Of a DNA stretch of 64,000 nt, positions 12,465 through 24,300 are shown in pieces. Every line of letters starts with the position of its first letter. The stretch's first letter is position 1. Below the pieces are notes generated by a model that was given only the letters and a program-made list of their open reading frames with translations, was not told the DNA's origin and searched no databases. This DNA comes from Atriophallophorus winterbourni (taxonomy: Eukaryota; Platyhelminthes; Trematoda; Plagiorchiida; Microphallidae): NCBI GenBank assembly GCA_013407085.1, contig JACCGJ010001351.1, positions 1-64,000 on the forward strand, in the 5' to 3' direction. The translations under genes were made by a program, and so were the position numbers.

Positions 12465-12610
12465 CTGACATTTCCGTTCGATAATAGGTTTGATCTGCTG
12501 TATTTAGAAGGGGGAATCCTCTGTTATTGTTGCAGTCGCCTCTAGCCCCCTTATTCTCAAATAGTTCGATGATATTTGTGTTTTGCATCTCTAGTAGGAC
12601 CCACGTCTCT
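12465..12610 (-). mobile_element. LINE-C reverse transcriptase fragment
   Basis: The minus strand encodes IIELFENKGARGDCNNNRG, which matches the palm-entry block IITLFKNEGDRGDCNNYRG of LINE-C at 43.43-43.49 kb. It is a short fragment only. Confidence 0.7.
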
Positions 12611-12667
12611 TGTCAGAACTGAAAAAGCAAATGGTGAAGAGGCTGTAATAATGCTGCTCTACGGCAT

Positions 12668-12713
12668 TTGATATATATATATATCTATATATATATAGAT
12701 ATATATATATATA

Positions 12714-12746
<33 letters not shown>

Positions 12747-12748
12747 AG
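12668..12748. repeat. (AT)n with (GA)n microsatellite
   Basis: Alternating AT tracts with interspersed C/G, ending in about ten GA units. Simple-sequence repeat. Confidence 0.9.
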
Positions 12749-12749
12749 G

Positions 12750-13235
12750 ACAGCATCTTTAGTCGCAAATGGACTGATTTTGGCAGCATGCAATTTATTT
12801 GAACAAACAATCAGCATGAGCAAGACCAAAGTCTTGGTCAACGGATTGTTTCGCTCCCAATCATCAGTGTTAAAAACTGTCAGCTTGAACCATTACATCA
12901 ATTCACATATCTTTGTTAAACCATTGCGGATAATCTCTCGCTAAGCACTGAGGTTGATTTGCATATTTGCAGAGCTGCTGTCATTTTGTCCCGATTAAAC
13001 TCTGGTATTTGGCTAACCGCAAGTTAAGTGTTAAGACAGAGATGATAGTATACAGCGCTTGCGTAATAAATGTTTTACTTCTTGCTAGTGAAACCTGGAT
13101 TATCCACGCAAGACAGGATCGGAGGCTGAATGTTGTCCATCTACGAAGCATTCTTCTTACCTTGAACATATCTTAGATATACAAAGTGTCTAATGCTGAA
13201 GTGCTTTCAAAAGATGGTCTACAGAGCATGTTAAA
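12750..13235 (+). mobile_element. LINE-C 3' fragment
   Basis: Co-linear with LINE-C at about 44,115-44,560: the stretch with ATCAGCATGAGCAAGACC, then the frame for SACVINVLLLASETW and LNVVHLRSILLTLNIS. It stops where the hammerhead-bearing repeat begins at about 13,240. Confidence 0.75.
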
Positions 13236-13260
13236 CCAACTACAACCTGACGTTACTGTC

Positions 13261-13300
13261 TACACCTGATGACGGCAAACAGCCAGCAACCGGTTTTGGC
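13261..13300 (+). ncRNA. Hammerhead-like motif class A (copy D)
   Basis: CTGATGA, a GGC/GCC stem II, then GCAA in place of GAAA, then ACCGGTT. The GAAA box is mutated, so it is likely inactive. It still shows the shared layout. Confidence 0.4.
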
Positions 13301-13902
13301 GTGTATGGGATGGGGATGTGAGCACAATAATATACTTGCCATTCGGAATGTTTGAGGAATAAAGAAATGTCAAGCACATAAAAGACTAAAATTACGCGTT
13401 TTGTTCAACACCGATTAACATTGACCTTACTAGTTGAGACTCACTTGCACTTCACAACTAATTTCGGTCGACAACGCGGAACACGTCGGCTTCAATCTAA
13501 GGAAACATAGATATTATATCAACTAATGATTGTATATCGGCGAGTCTGTGTACTGCGTTTCGAGATGAGCGCTACGTAATAGATTGTTCTGACCGAATCA
13601 GAACGTTTATCATCAGAAACCGAGATATGATTGCGAAATCCATGCACGGTAGAAAACGACAGTAATTGAACATCCAAATTTCAAGTTGAAATCCAATGGT
13701 GCAATACAATGCATGTTCACGATTGCTGACATCTATCCACTACTGTGATGATTTAGTCATTATATTGGGAGGAATTACTTTAATCTGAACAAAGTTAAAT
13801 TTGTATGCCACTGTTATATAGGGTTCTTACAAAGAACCACGATGTTCAAATACAGAATCACTACGTTATTCCTGGCCAAGCGCTCGAGGCGCATATAAAA
13901 GA

Positions 13903-14052
13903 CCAAAGTATTGTGGTGCTCACATCCTCATCCCCTCCACTGTTTCATGGCTCACTGAACCTGATCTTACTGTGTCCACCTGACGATGGCAAACGGCCTG
14001 AAACCGGCAGTGGTGTGTAAGGGATGGGGATGTGAGCACCACAATACTTTGG
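13903..14052. repeat. 25-nt perfect inverted repeat around a ribozyme-like motif
   Basis: Bases 13,903-13,927 are the exact reverse complement of 14,028-14,052. Pairing continues inward with CATCCC/GGGATG and CCACTG/CAGTGG. The loop contains hammerhead-like copy C. It would form a stable hairpin in RNA or single-stranded DNA. Confidence 0.85.
13976..14013 (+). ncRNA. Hammerhead-like motif class A (copy C)
   Basis: CCAC (stem I), CTGACGA (position 7 may be any base), GGC/GCC stem II, GAAAC, then ACCGGC and AGTGG. The 3' end of the palindromic stem III is changed from GGT to GGC, which removes the usual U16.1. The motif sits in the apex of the inverted repeat 13,903-14,052. Confidence 0.45.
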
Positions 14053-14209
14053 TACTTTAATCTATGTTCAGCAGATTCAAAATTTCAGTTATTGAGCCAC
14101 ATGAGTCAAACGTGCACTCCTTGACAGTAACAACTATTTTAGCAATTAGTCGATTCATTATATTTACACGTATAGGTACATTTGTACATTTATGTCACCT
14201 CTACGTTTA

Positions 14210-14530
14210 TTTGAATATCAAATATAAATCTTGAATCTCGAGATGCTTCACGTTTTTCAGTCTTGTTATGTCAATGCTTATCTGAAAATGGTTTAGAAGA
14301 TTGAAATTTCCACAAGCGTTCTCCACTGACTGATAATATACGAATGGTAATGTGACGTTGCTGATTTCCCTCCGTATGATTGTATGTGACAATCTGAACT
14401 ATCTTGTTGCCGTTTGGTTTTTTTTAAGTCATTCATCATGACCAGGAGCAATATTAGTCGAAGTACATGTATTTGCGAAACACCGCTACTGTCATCGAAT
14501 GTATTCGGGTGGATTACTGCCTAATCAAGT
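14210..14530 (-). mobile_element. LINE reverse transcriptase fragment
   Basis: The minus strand near 14,500-14,420 reads SSGVSQIHVLRLILLLVM then NDL, a mutated form of the [21 protein letters not shown] block. Related fragments, in the same strand, are at about 50.1 and 53.1 kb. Confidence 0.6.
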
Positions 14531-16179
14531 AACTCAATATTCACGTGTGACGTTCGTTTTTAGCGAAGATCACATGAATACTATGATTACACATTTTCAA
14601 CTAACATTTGAAAATAAGTGCTGACGACAAAAGTAAAAATAATCTCTTTATATTGAATAAGGTGACCAGTAGAACACGGATTATTATGGTTATCTCAAAC
14701 AAGCATGTAATATTTTGAGACGACAAGCTTGTACTTCGGAGATTGTTCATTATTTTACTAAAATGGTAGCTAAAATATCAGTACTGTTAGACATATGTTA
14801 AAGTTAGACAGAATCGGTTATGCGGAGCTGCATAGTCAGGTTATTCTTCAAGTTACGTATTCATAGGCATCGTCTATTATGCGGTATGAAAATGATCAGC
14901 ACGTCTTTGAATTAAGATAAGAGGTATATTTGCTCGCAGATAGAAGGCTTTACCCCATAGACTTTAGTTCCGAGTTCAGAAGATTCCCTTACAATGCGAA
15001 TTTATGCAGACATATATTGGGACACTATCATTTGTTTGTATCTACGCCAAAGATTGAATATCACGAAAACGTGTCTTGCAGTTACCTGATTGTCAAACAA
15101 AAACATTTTACAACATTCTAAAATATACTGATAGTCGAAACAGGTCCAACTTGTCAATTAAAATTGACCTCCATTTCGTATACAAACTGTAGTTTTCTAG
15201 TTCCCCATTCATTATGACATGAAAAAATTTTCTGTTAACGGGATTATTGAAAAGGTGACACTTTCTGTAGTTTATTTAGTGTTGCAAAAAGGCGTATCCA
15301 CACAACATCGTAGCCACGTTTTCGTAATATACATATTGCTCGTTCCAACAATAACCAGGAAATTTCCACACGTTCGATTTCCTGGATTTTGCGGTAGGTA
15401 TAACGCAATGATATAACATAAACGACCATCTGTCACACCCGCTCATCTTCACGATAAATTTACCAACACAACAGATACAATTGGGTAAGGAGTTATTTTG
15501 TGTGCGCCACATATCTAAAAAAAAGTATCTATCAGAGTATGGACTAGCGTACGCACCATAGAAGATTACCAAATAATAATAATAATAATAATAATAATAT
15601 ATATTCTTGGATATCCAAGGCATGTAATACATGATCAGTTTATCAAAATTGGAACAGCAAAAGAAAAAAATATAACGGTGCAAATGACCGAAGTGAGCGG
15701 GATTTTTAAACATTTTTTTTCCGTTCAATAATGGAAACGAATATACAGAAAGTAAGAAAAAAAATCTTCATGTCTAATAACAATAAGATTTCATTTAAAT
15801 TTTGTCAGAAGTTACGAATTGCAAGGATGGGAAAACATGGAGAACATAAATGGAAGGTAATTATGGAAAATGTGAAGTGAATTGTAATAAATTGTCATAA
15901 AAAAATTGATAAATAAATTATATATGTATCAATTTATGTTTTTTACGGAGAGATTGGTTGAGAGGATGGAAAAGTGAACATAAACCCATCAGAATGAGAA
16001 AATCTAAGAAATTCTAGGGGATGAAAGAGGTATCTCGAAGCACTCCATACGTGGTAATTGCGCTACTGCCAAACATTCAACATTCAAAAATGTAAAACTT
16101 TAAACGTCGGTAAATTTTTCGAGTTCACATACTCTCTGGGATGTCCGCAACTTTCATGGGTTAGGAAGATAAAGACCTG
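14531..16179. other. AT-rich sequence without recognisable gene
   Basis: Scattered short frames only; the longest, 15276-15728 minus, is low-complexity and spans an AAT microsatellite. I see no splice-consistent exon series or known motif. Confidence 0.45.
15572..15599. repeat. (AAT)n microsatellite
   Basis: Nine consecutive AAT units. Confidence 0.95.
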
Positions 16180-16890
16180 GGTATGTGGATTAGCAGTAAT
16201 TTAAAGTCTTCACGGCAGTGTACTTTTGTATACAAAAAATCTTGCTAAAGCTTAGCATTGCTCAGAAGGATCTTCGGCAGTTTCACAAAGCAGATACTCC
16301 CGCGGATAATTAACACCTATATCAGACCAACAATGAGGTGTTTACAGAAGGACATGACATTGAAGCAAAACGTATACCACCGCGCTACAAAACTGGTGAC
16401 CGGGTTATATAACAAGCCATACGAGGAGAGGATTGCAACTCCAAACCTCTTTGACTTTTCCTACCGTCGTCCCAGGGGTGAATTAATCGTGCTGTTCAAC
16501 ATTCTGCATACAGTGGATCACTCAATTGCTCACGTGATTCTTCGGCAAGAAGCACGTGGTAGCAGATCGCAGGGCTACAAGTAAATTATTCCACACTCCA
16601 GATCAAATGTTCGAAGGTTTTTCTTTGCTGTCCGAGTTTGTTTTATATGGAACTCTCTGCCCCCACATATCATTTACACATCAAGCCTGAACTTGCTCAA
16701 GGCTGAACTTGACAAGTATATGCTGACTGAATCCAACCTCGCACCTGAATATACATGCTGACTTTCCATATTGCTAAAGCATTTGTGTTGTTTTATGCAT
16801 TTCCTATATTTAATCTGTGGTTACTTTAAAGTATTTGCTTTTTGTACCATTGAAACTTTGAAATGCTTTGAACTTTGACTTTGAATAAAC
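16180..16890 (+). mobile_element. CR1-like LINE 3' fragment
   Basis: Encodes the polymerase C-terminus: INTYIRPTMRC, HRATKLVTGLYNKPYEERI and FSYRRPRGELIVLFNIL, then a broken WNSL-like block near 16,655. The tail has repeated CTTTGA units near 16,860. It is 5'-truncated. Confidence 0.75.
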
Positions 16891-16929
16891 ATCTCGACTG
16901 CAAAGGCTACAGATTAGACTGTACAGAGT

Positions 16930-19800
16930 CCACATCTTTTGACACATGAAACCATTAGAATGTGTAGCTCATTAAAATATATATTACATTGGTTATCAGT
17001 TTAATTTAATTTAATGGTATAAATACAAACCGGAATTTGATTGCTTTCTGAGCAGTTCAAGAAACAGGTAAATATCGAAACGAAAGTAATTGTTTTCCAA
17101 TTGTGGGATGTGGATACGTGGGCAAGATGTATAGTTTCCTTCGATGCACGTGTTAAGGGTCAAAAAGGCATCATGACTTCACTTGAAATTCTGCTGATTT
17201 GATGAGTTCACAACATAATCGGGTAGATTGTTCCAAGTAAAACAAGCACACACGGCAAAAAATGTCGTCTACATTTGAGTCGCGAGTGAGTGTCAGTTAG
17301 GATAAATGTGTGAATTCTTGTCTTATGCGAGCCCCGTAGTTCAAATAAGCATTATAACTTGTGATTTGTGGTATTTAAAATAATGTACACTAGAATCAAA
17401 TACCCCAGGAGACGATGACGTGGATAATCGAATAAATTCAGGACTTTGATTCACTATTTGTATTGTTTACGCCTGAGTCGGACGACAAGTTTGGTTTGGT
17501 ATATTCTTTGCGAAAAATAAACATTTTTAAGTCATGTCAAATACACTTGAACTGCATACTCCATCGAGGGTTTGTCTGTTCAGAGAATCTACCGAAAATC
17601 ATCTTTAGGATTGACAATTTCTGTGATTTTTTTTCAATAGACGAAGTTGTAATAACTTTAAATCCCCAGGGTGTTGCTTATAAAAACACCTAAGTCCTCT
17701 TGTCACATAGGCCACGAAAGGCTCTGTACCGAGAAACTACTGGAACTCTACATATATTTCATGGTTTAACATGTGACGCTTTGGAAAGTGAATAATAGAC
17801 AAATTTTAGGGACCAAACCTGGAGCTTGTTCAGATCCTTCTGGATCAGTACGCAGGGTTCCGGCTTTTTTATCCTCGACCAGACTTATATATCGTCCGCG
17901 AAAAGTACTATCCTACATCTGATATGAGCTGGTATGTCATTGGCATAAAGCAAGAAGAGGATTGGTCCGAGACGGATTCCTTGGCACTCCACTTGTCACG
18001 GCTACTGACTTCGACAAAGCACCGTCCCCAGAGACTTGAACAAGCCCAACAGTCGGGTAATTGTCTAAACTTGCTAATAGTATCTCTGATACCTCAATGA
18101 TCTAGCTTCTGCAAGCGTATACTGTGGTTTACGTGGTCACATGCATTCGACATATTGAAGTAATATACATGGACGGTATCCCCAAAATCTACTGCTCGAG
18201 TCCAATCTTCAAGGGTAAGGAGAGGAATCAAAACAGGAAAAAATAACAATTTCTTCAAGGTATTTCCTCAGTTCGTTCGCCGAGATCCTTTCGAGCAACT
18301 TGAATACAGTGGGCAACAAGTTAACAGGCTTGTAATTTGCGAGCTCTGAACGCTACCCTCCTTTGAAAATTAGGGAGATTGAACCTTATTCCCATTCCGT
18401 GAGTATGACACATCGGAACAACGATTCGCAGAAAAACTGAATCAGAGGTCCGTATGGATATTTTCCGAAATGCTTGAGTATATTGGTGGTAATTTCATCA
18501 TAACCAGGGAATTTTCTGAAACTCAACGATAGTAGAGTTCCCACCACCTCTTCTTTGCCAATGGTTATTGTGTCCAATGGTAGAGGATGCCTTATTTCTG
18601 TATATCCAAGCTATCCTTCCGACAAAATACTGTGACATTATAATTAACTTGAATATTCGCGGTGTGGGCTGCATTTGCGGTCATTCCAGAGTGCGTCCGG
18701 AAGGCCGCAACTCCTGGTTACACAGAACAGTGCTGTTTCACAATCTATTAAATGAACTTTGGATTCCGCTCCATTTAAGACATTATATCAGCTTGATAGT
18801 TTATTTTGTCTTCAGTAATAAGTTAAATAATATGGTTCTCAAGGTTTCGCATGGTCTCTTATGTGCTTTCGTTTATCAACCGGTTTCTCCAAGACATATT
18901 TCGCATGTGAAATCATTTATGAGTGCGGATTTTCAATCCGAATGCATGTTCACGCTGTTTACGTACGAATGCTGAGTCAAATTTGGTTTTCCGGTTAAGC
19001 CTGGTCAAAATGCTAGCCCGCTACTCATTTACTTTAACGACTTCAATTTGTCAATCCTTAATCGAGATTAGGACGTTTGAAATTTTAGATAGGCATACAT
19101 TTCCGACTATTTTTGTTGTAACGTTTGTCCCTTCTGCTGGACATAGAAAATCAAAGTTCAAGACAAAATGATCGCTAGAACCTACCGGAAAATCCTATGT
19201 AATTTTTTCCACAGATCCGTCTTCAGTTGTCAATATCACATAGAAAATTGGAGGCATATCTGTCCCTATGAATATTGTATTGCTTCCAACGTGATTATCA
19301 AAGGGAATTTCTTAAAAGACTGCTAGAAGTTTGCAGCAGTGGAGGTCTGAGAAATTTTGTTAGTCTTCACCAAGTTAGGCATATTCAAGTCCCTCATAAT
19401 CATGAATGTTTTATGATATCTCGAGGCAATCAAGCGTACCTTGTCTAGCAGAGTCATATTTTACACTGCCGGGGGGCTGGTGGACTATAAATTACGCCGA
19501 TTGTGCAATCCTCGCCTATAGTTATTGTCCACAAGCACCATAGCGTGTCCTGAAGCACCAAGTCGGAATTCGTGAGTTATCTGCATTTGATCATAAAAAA
19601 AGTGCAACACCTCCTCTCGTGATGAACGGTATCGGGGGAGGAGTGACATGTCAACAATCCCTAACTCAAAATCGTGGATTTGCGTGAAAAGCCAAGTTTC
19701 GGTATTGGTGTTTAACTGAAGTCGTTTGTCTCACACCTATCGACAAGTTCGGTAAAATGTTGAGCAAGCATTAGGCATTGGTATAGAGGCATTTAAGATC
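16930..19800 (-). mobile_element. CR1-like LINE (LINE-D), heavily decayed
   Basis: The minus strand holds, in order, an endonuclease block (FMIMRDLNMPNLV, about 19,400), a polymerase entry block (SLSFRKFPGYDEITTNILK, 18,577-18,386), frameshifted polymerase blocks near 18.2-17.9 kb, and the C-terminal FTWNNLPDYVV near 17,240. Stops and shifts are frequent. A 3' partial copy of the same family lies at 53.64-54.30 kb. Plus-strand frames at 18,568-19,171 are shadows. Confidence 0.65.
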
Positions 19801-20149
19801 ATTTTTGCTAAGTAAAGATGGATGCATTTTCCGTTCGCCAGGTGCAATTGTGTAACAGTTTACCTACTCATATAGTACAATCGGGAGTCTTGACATTTTC
19901 AAGAAATCCCTAGATGTTGACATGAACAAGTATGTTTTTCGCGTTCGATATTAATCTTTAACAATATTCCGATATGTTTCACAATCCAAACGGTGTATAT
20001 TTTTGTGGCTCTTCCAAGCACAGCTTTTGACCTGCTTTTCATCAATGAATAAATATACAAATAAATGACACTCAGAGAGTGTGCATTACAATTGGTGAAT
20101 ATGTAACTTCTTTTCTCGAATGGATTATTGGTTTGGAATCATTTGGGTG

Positions 20150-20840
20150 TTTAACGGCTAGCTTTTTATTCCCGGATTGTTTTAAATTTATATCAGACCC
20201 ATCCAACGCACGCGGATCATGGTAAAAGTGCAGTTATTCTGAATTTATGGGTCGAATGTCTCCTTGCTGATCAACGCATTTTAGGCTTTGCTACCTCCAT
20301 AGAATGTGATATGAATCACAATCTTCACACTCAAGTCTAAAGTTCAGTTTGAAAAATAATAAGTCATTTAACAAAACTTTATTGCCTCTAGCGCTTGTCC
20401 AAAAACCCTTATGTGACTCCGTGTTTGAACATCGGGATTCGTAGTACGAACCCTATCAAACCCCGGCATTCAAGTCTTACTTTGGGCATCAAAACAAATT
20501 TTAAGCCCGTGCGTTTAACCGCAGTTGTTAAGCGGTTGTATCAATCTTATTCGCTAGTGCCTCGAATGCTGAAGCTCTCCTTAGCATTTCTTAGATATTT
20601 CAATAAACTAGGACCTAGGTCCGTTTAACTACGTTAAACATTCTAAAATGTCAAACTGGTTGGTTAGTGAGAGTATAGCGTTGTTACTAGAGATTGAGAA
20701 GATTTTTACTTCAGGATCGTCGATCGCACGACAGACAATTCTGATGGTCGTGACAATCAACTTTCGCATAATGCGTTCCAATCCGAAACATTTGAAATCC
20801 CCTCTTAGCATAATACATATGAATCTTTATCTCCTGTAAA
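20150..20840 (-). repeat. Diverged inverted copy of the 37-56 kb repeat unit
   Basis: Reading the minus strand, it parallels the unit at 38.0-38.7 kb. The shared landmarks are the GATCCGCATG-like box, CGAACCCTATCAAAC (inverse of GTTTGATAGGGTTCG) and the block ATTTCTTAGATATTTCAA near 20,590. More diverged than the 45-56 kb copies, so probably older. Confidence 0.65.
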
Positions 20841-21037
20841 CCTTGATTTGTAGATAAATACTGCGCTTCGAAGCTCCAAAAATTCAGTATACCAATGATA
20901 ATAAATATATAATCTCCAGGAATTTTTTGGTATAGAATATAGAAGATTGTGATGTGCAAAATCATGGATCCCTCATGTTTAAGACTAATTTACGCACGAA
21001 TAGAACATTTGTATGTTTACGTTTTTTTAATTATTCG

Positions 21038-21051
21038 TTTATTTCTTTATT
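21038..21051 (-). promoter_or_regulatory. Candidate poly(A) signals (AATAAA)
   Basis: Two AATAAA hexamers on the minus strand, about 100 bases after the TGA that ends the last exon of the split gene. Position fits a 3' UTR, but the region is AT-rich, so chance is possible. Confidence 0.4.
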
Positions 21052-21147
21052 TTCTTTCGTGTTTCAATACTGCCCAATTCAAGTTTAAGTTTTAACAATG
21101 ACGAGAGAAACTTTATTTTTCCACGAACTTAATATTTATGCGAAACT

Positions 21148-21393
21148 TCAAGCGTAACAATCTTTGTTTCCGTATTTATCCTTCAGTGGGAGACGGATGA
21201 TGAAACGTTCGTTGACTGCCGATTGAATCCACTTTGATTTCAGAAGTAACGGTGTGTTCCAACTCGGCGAGTTATTGGCATAGAGAGACGACACCTTGAG
21301 ATTTAATCCTACTTGGAATAAACTCATTTGATCAGGAATACGTTCTGCCTTGCAGGAAATGAGCCCATCGCCAAGATTAATTTGTCGAGCAAC
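21148..21393 (-). CDS. Split gene exon 16 (module 2, part c, terminal)
   Basis: 246 bases including the TGA, phase 0 in, acceptor CTACGCACAG. Encodes VARQINLGDGLISCKAERIP onward and ends NKDCYA. Length and ARQIN block match exon 10. AATAAA hexamers lie about 100 bases downstream. No transmembrane segment, so this form would be secreted. Confidence 0.5.
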   Translation of the reverse strand, partial: VARQINLGDGLISCKAERIPDQMSLFQVGLNLKVSSLYANNSPSWNTPLLLKSKWIQSAVNERFIIRLPLKDKYGNKDCYA

Positions 21394-24300
21394 CTGTGCG
21401 TAGAAAGTATAATGTGTCAAAACCCCAAGATAATGTGTTCAATCGTTATTAATTACAACAGGCAATCAGCCACTGAGCGACACTAACGATTCCGCATAAA
21501 CGTATTAGATGTCGATGATATTTTTATTCGGTATTTGTTTGTTTACTTTTGATTGCACTCCCAAAACGATTGTTACCGATCCCAGCGTCAAAACGTTTAT
21601 TCGAAATTTGGAAACTTATTCTTGCATTACGATTTGACGACACCTGCGAATTGACTGATCCTGAATATTCAAATAGACTATAGGTCACATAACATGATTA
21701 TTCGTTATTTCATTTCAATGACCTTATATTTTCTATGCAAAGTTATTTGTGAAGGTTGGTTCTATTTGTGATCAAAAATTCTTGAATGTTGAATTTTGAA
21801 TCTTGAAATTCTTGGTTGTTTTTTTGTGAATCCTATAAAAACTGTAGACATGTAGACATTTGTATTATTATATGGACACGTTTTTCATATAATTAAATAC
21901 GAAAGCATCGGGTATCGATGAATACATTATTGTCATCTAACAAACACGCTTAATCCGAACAGTCGAAAGTTCTTAATCTGTGTGTATGCATATATGGGAA
22001 TGGCCTTTTAAGGATATGATGGTGAACGTTTGGGGATATACAATTTCATGGATGATTAGATATCTAACATACTGTACGGTTACTCATAGTGTAAAAGTAA
22101 TGTTTCAGAATAAGAAAAATAAAATAAAATTCAGAGGTGATTCAATACAAATTTAATGATCCATGTTTCCAATTGTAAACGCGTCATTAAATTAACAACA
22201 GGTGCTGAGTATGCGATTTTGGATGCTATGCAGCGATCAACCAAATGAGCTGACAACCCCGAAACAAGGGTGCATGTAGCCATAAAGCCACAATAATAAG
22301 AATTAGAGACGAAATTCATGTGAACGTTTCGTCCGATGCTATTTTGCCACCATGAGCAGCAGCCCAACATTTAATGCAATTTTTAAAGTACGCGTTTGGA
22401 AGACTTAGATTGATGCAGTTGGCACATATTCCGTTGAGTGACACAATAAGAAAGCCAATCGGACCAAGCAGTTTGAGGATCTTGATGATGTAACCGCAAT
22501 CTGCCTACAAACGTTAGGTCCGTGTTTTAACCCTGACCATGTATATAATACACTTTATTATCAATTATTTTTCTCTGTTAACCTGAACATTGTTACGAAA
22601 CTAATGAACGGTGAACATGTATCAATCAAGACGCATTCGACAAGTTGGATGAAACCGAGGGTTACTTGTTTGATGTAGATTCGAGCGTACTAGAAATCTA
22701 TTAGAACAACGCACTGGAGTTTAGAACATGGAACGTGATACCGTCACCATTGTAATATAGCACGCATACACCAAATGTGCAGAGGTTGCATTTTGTATCC
22801 CGTTTTTCATGAATTTAAACTGATTATCTTGCTGTTGATTGATTGATGGTTTGCGCTTCATAAAAACACTCCGTTAGACTCAGTTATGTTGATGTCGAAG
22901 AGATTGCTATTTATCGCACATTTATAGTCTGTATGTTAAACTTCATCGTCGAATTAGAGATCGCAGATACTGATCCCAATTTATGATCGTCGATCATGTT
23001 ATCCAAGTTATGTTGGTCGGTCTAATAGTGAATATCAACGTTAAATATATTGTGCGTCACCTGATACAAGTTTCAGTCATTTGAAACCTTATGATGCGCG
23101 AAAACTACATGGGTTCGCGATGTACTGCCTTGGTCGACCTCAAATGAAGGAAGCTGAAACCACGGCGCCTATAGTGAGGGCAACTGCTTTTCAACCATAG
23201 AACTTTAATCAGTGAAAATGAATCTTGTTTGTTTAATTTCATAAGATTTCCTATAGCCTATTCGACCGGCTTAAAATCAATGGAAAACGTAGACGAAACT
23301 GGAGAACATTTTCATTAAATATATGAATGTAAATTTTGTATTGGGTCGCTAGAATGTATTTTTGTATTCCATTCAACCTAATGTGAATGAGAATAAATAT
23401 ATATAAATTTGGTTTTTTTTACACTAAATCCGTTGTTTTCATAGGCGATTGAATATGTGAGTTCATACGGTTCCATTATGCAAACATTTTTAAAATCAAA
23501 TTCGAAAAACGACTGAATTGTCCGAGTTGAACTTACATTTTGACATATTTCTGTGGTACTGTAATTATCGCTTCTGTAGATGACTGAAAGCTCTGGCGGA
23601 TTAAAAACCAAAACCTTTTCGCATGTGAGTTCCATTCAGGTTTTGTGATTAAAAATTATCAACGAAACTGATCATGGCAACATTTGGATACACAAATTAA
23701 TATCAAAACGGACAACAATTTGAATTTACATTGTATTCCATTCCATTAGACAAACCACACGCCGGGTTCGTGCCGTTTGCAATCAAAACAAGTTACGTTC
23801 ATCCAGAGTGCAAATCTTCACAGGTGATTCAATTTGCCATTCTTATAAACGCAGATTTTAATTATAAGAAACAAGTATAACAAGTAAACAAGTTGGACTT
23901 GTAAGGCACTGTTGGATAAGATTTCAACGACCGTGCTGTTCTAAAATATGTACCCACGCCCATGTAGATGGTAGTAATGACATGATAATCAAAGAGATAA
24001 ACGCAATTGCATGAATTTCCGCTACACACATTAAAGGCTAAAAAATTATTCCATTGAATGTCTGAATGAAAATATATACTAACCGAAATTATGTTGAATT
24101 TGGCAAATGCTGTATTTCCGTTCATTTAGGAATTCGCTAATGTGCGAATTTCCATCGCACAATAATTCAAAAGATTACAGTGATCAGTGTTGTTCAAGTA
24201 ATCAAGCGGATGCTCATTTAAATTGCAAATTCAGAATAAATTACAAAGTGTAAAATTTTACATTATAATATTTAAAACTCACTCAGAATTTTTTGTTGTT

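Larger units (their letters stand above)
13236..14052 (+). repeat. Short non-coding repeat with two direct hammerhead-like motifs
   Basis: Two hammerhead-like motifs in the same orientation (13,261 and 13,976) enclose about 715 bp without a meaningful frame. Both are followed by the same tail, GGGATGGGGATGTGAGCAC. The internal sequence recurs inverted at about 50,210-50,600 (shared block ACGCGTTTTGTTCAAC near 13,396). Direct ribozyme motifs around a short non-coding body resemble retrozyme or PLE pseudo-LTR organisation. That is an inference from layout. Confidence 0.55.

Noticed and set aside
15276..15728. 150-codon minus-strand frame
   Set aside because: Low-complexity, driven by the AAT microsatellite (poly-tyrosine); no motif or splice context.
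18568..19171. Plus-strand frames of 135 and 82 codons
   Set aside because: Shadows of the minus-strand CR1 remnant LINE-D.
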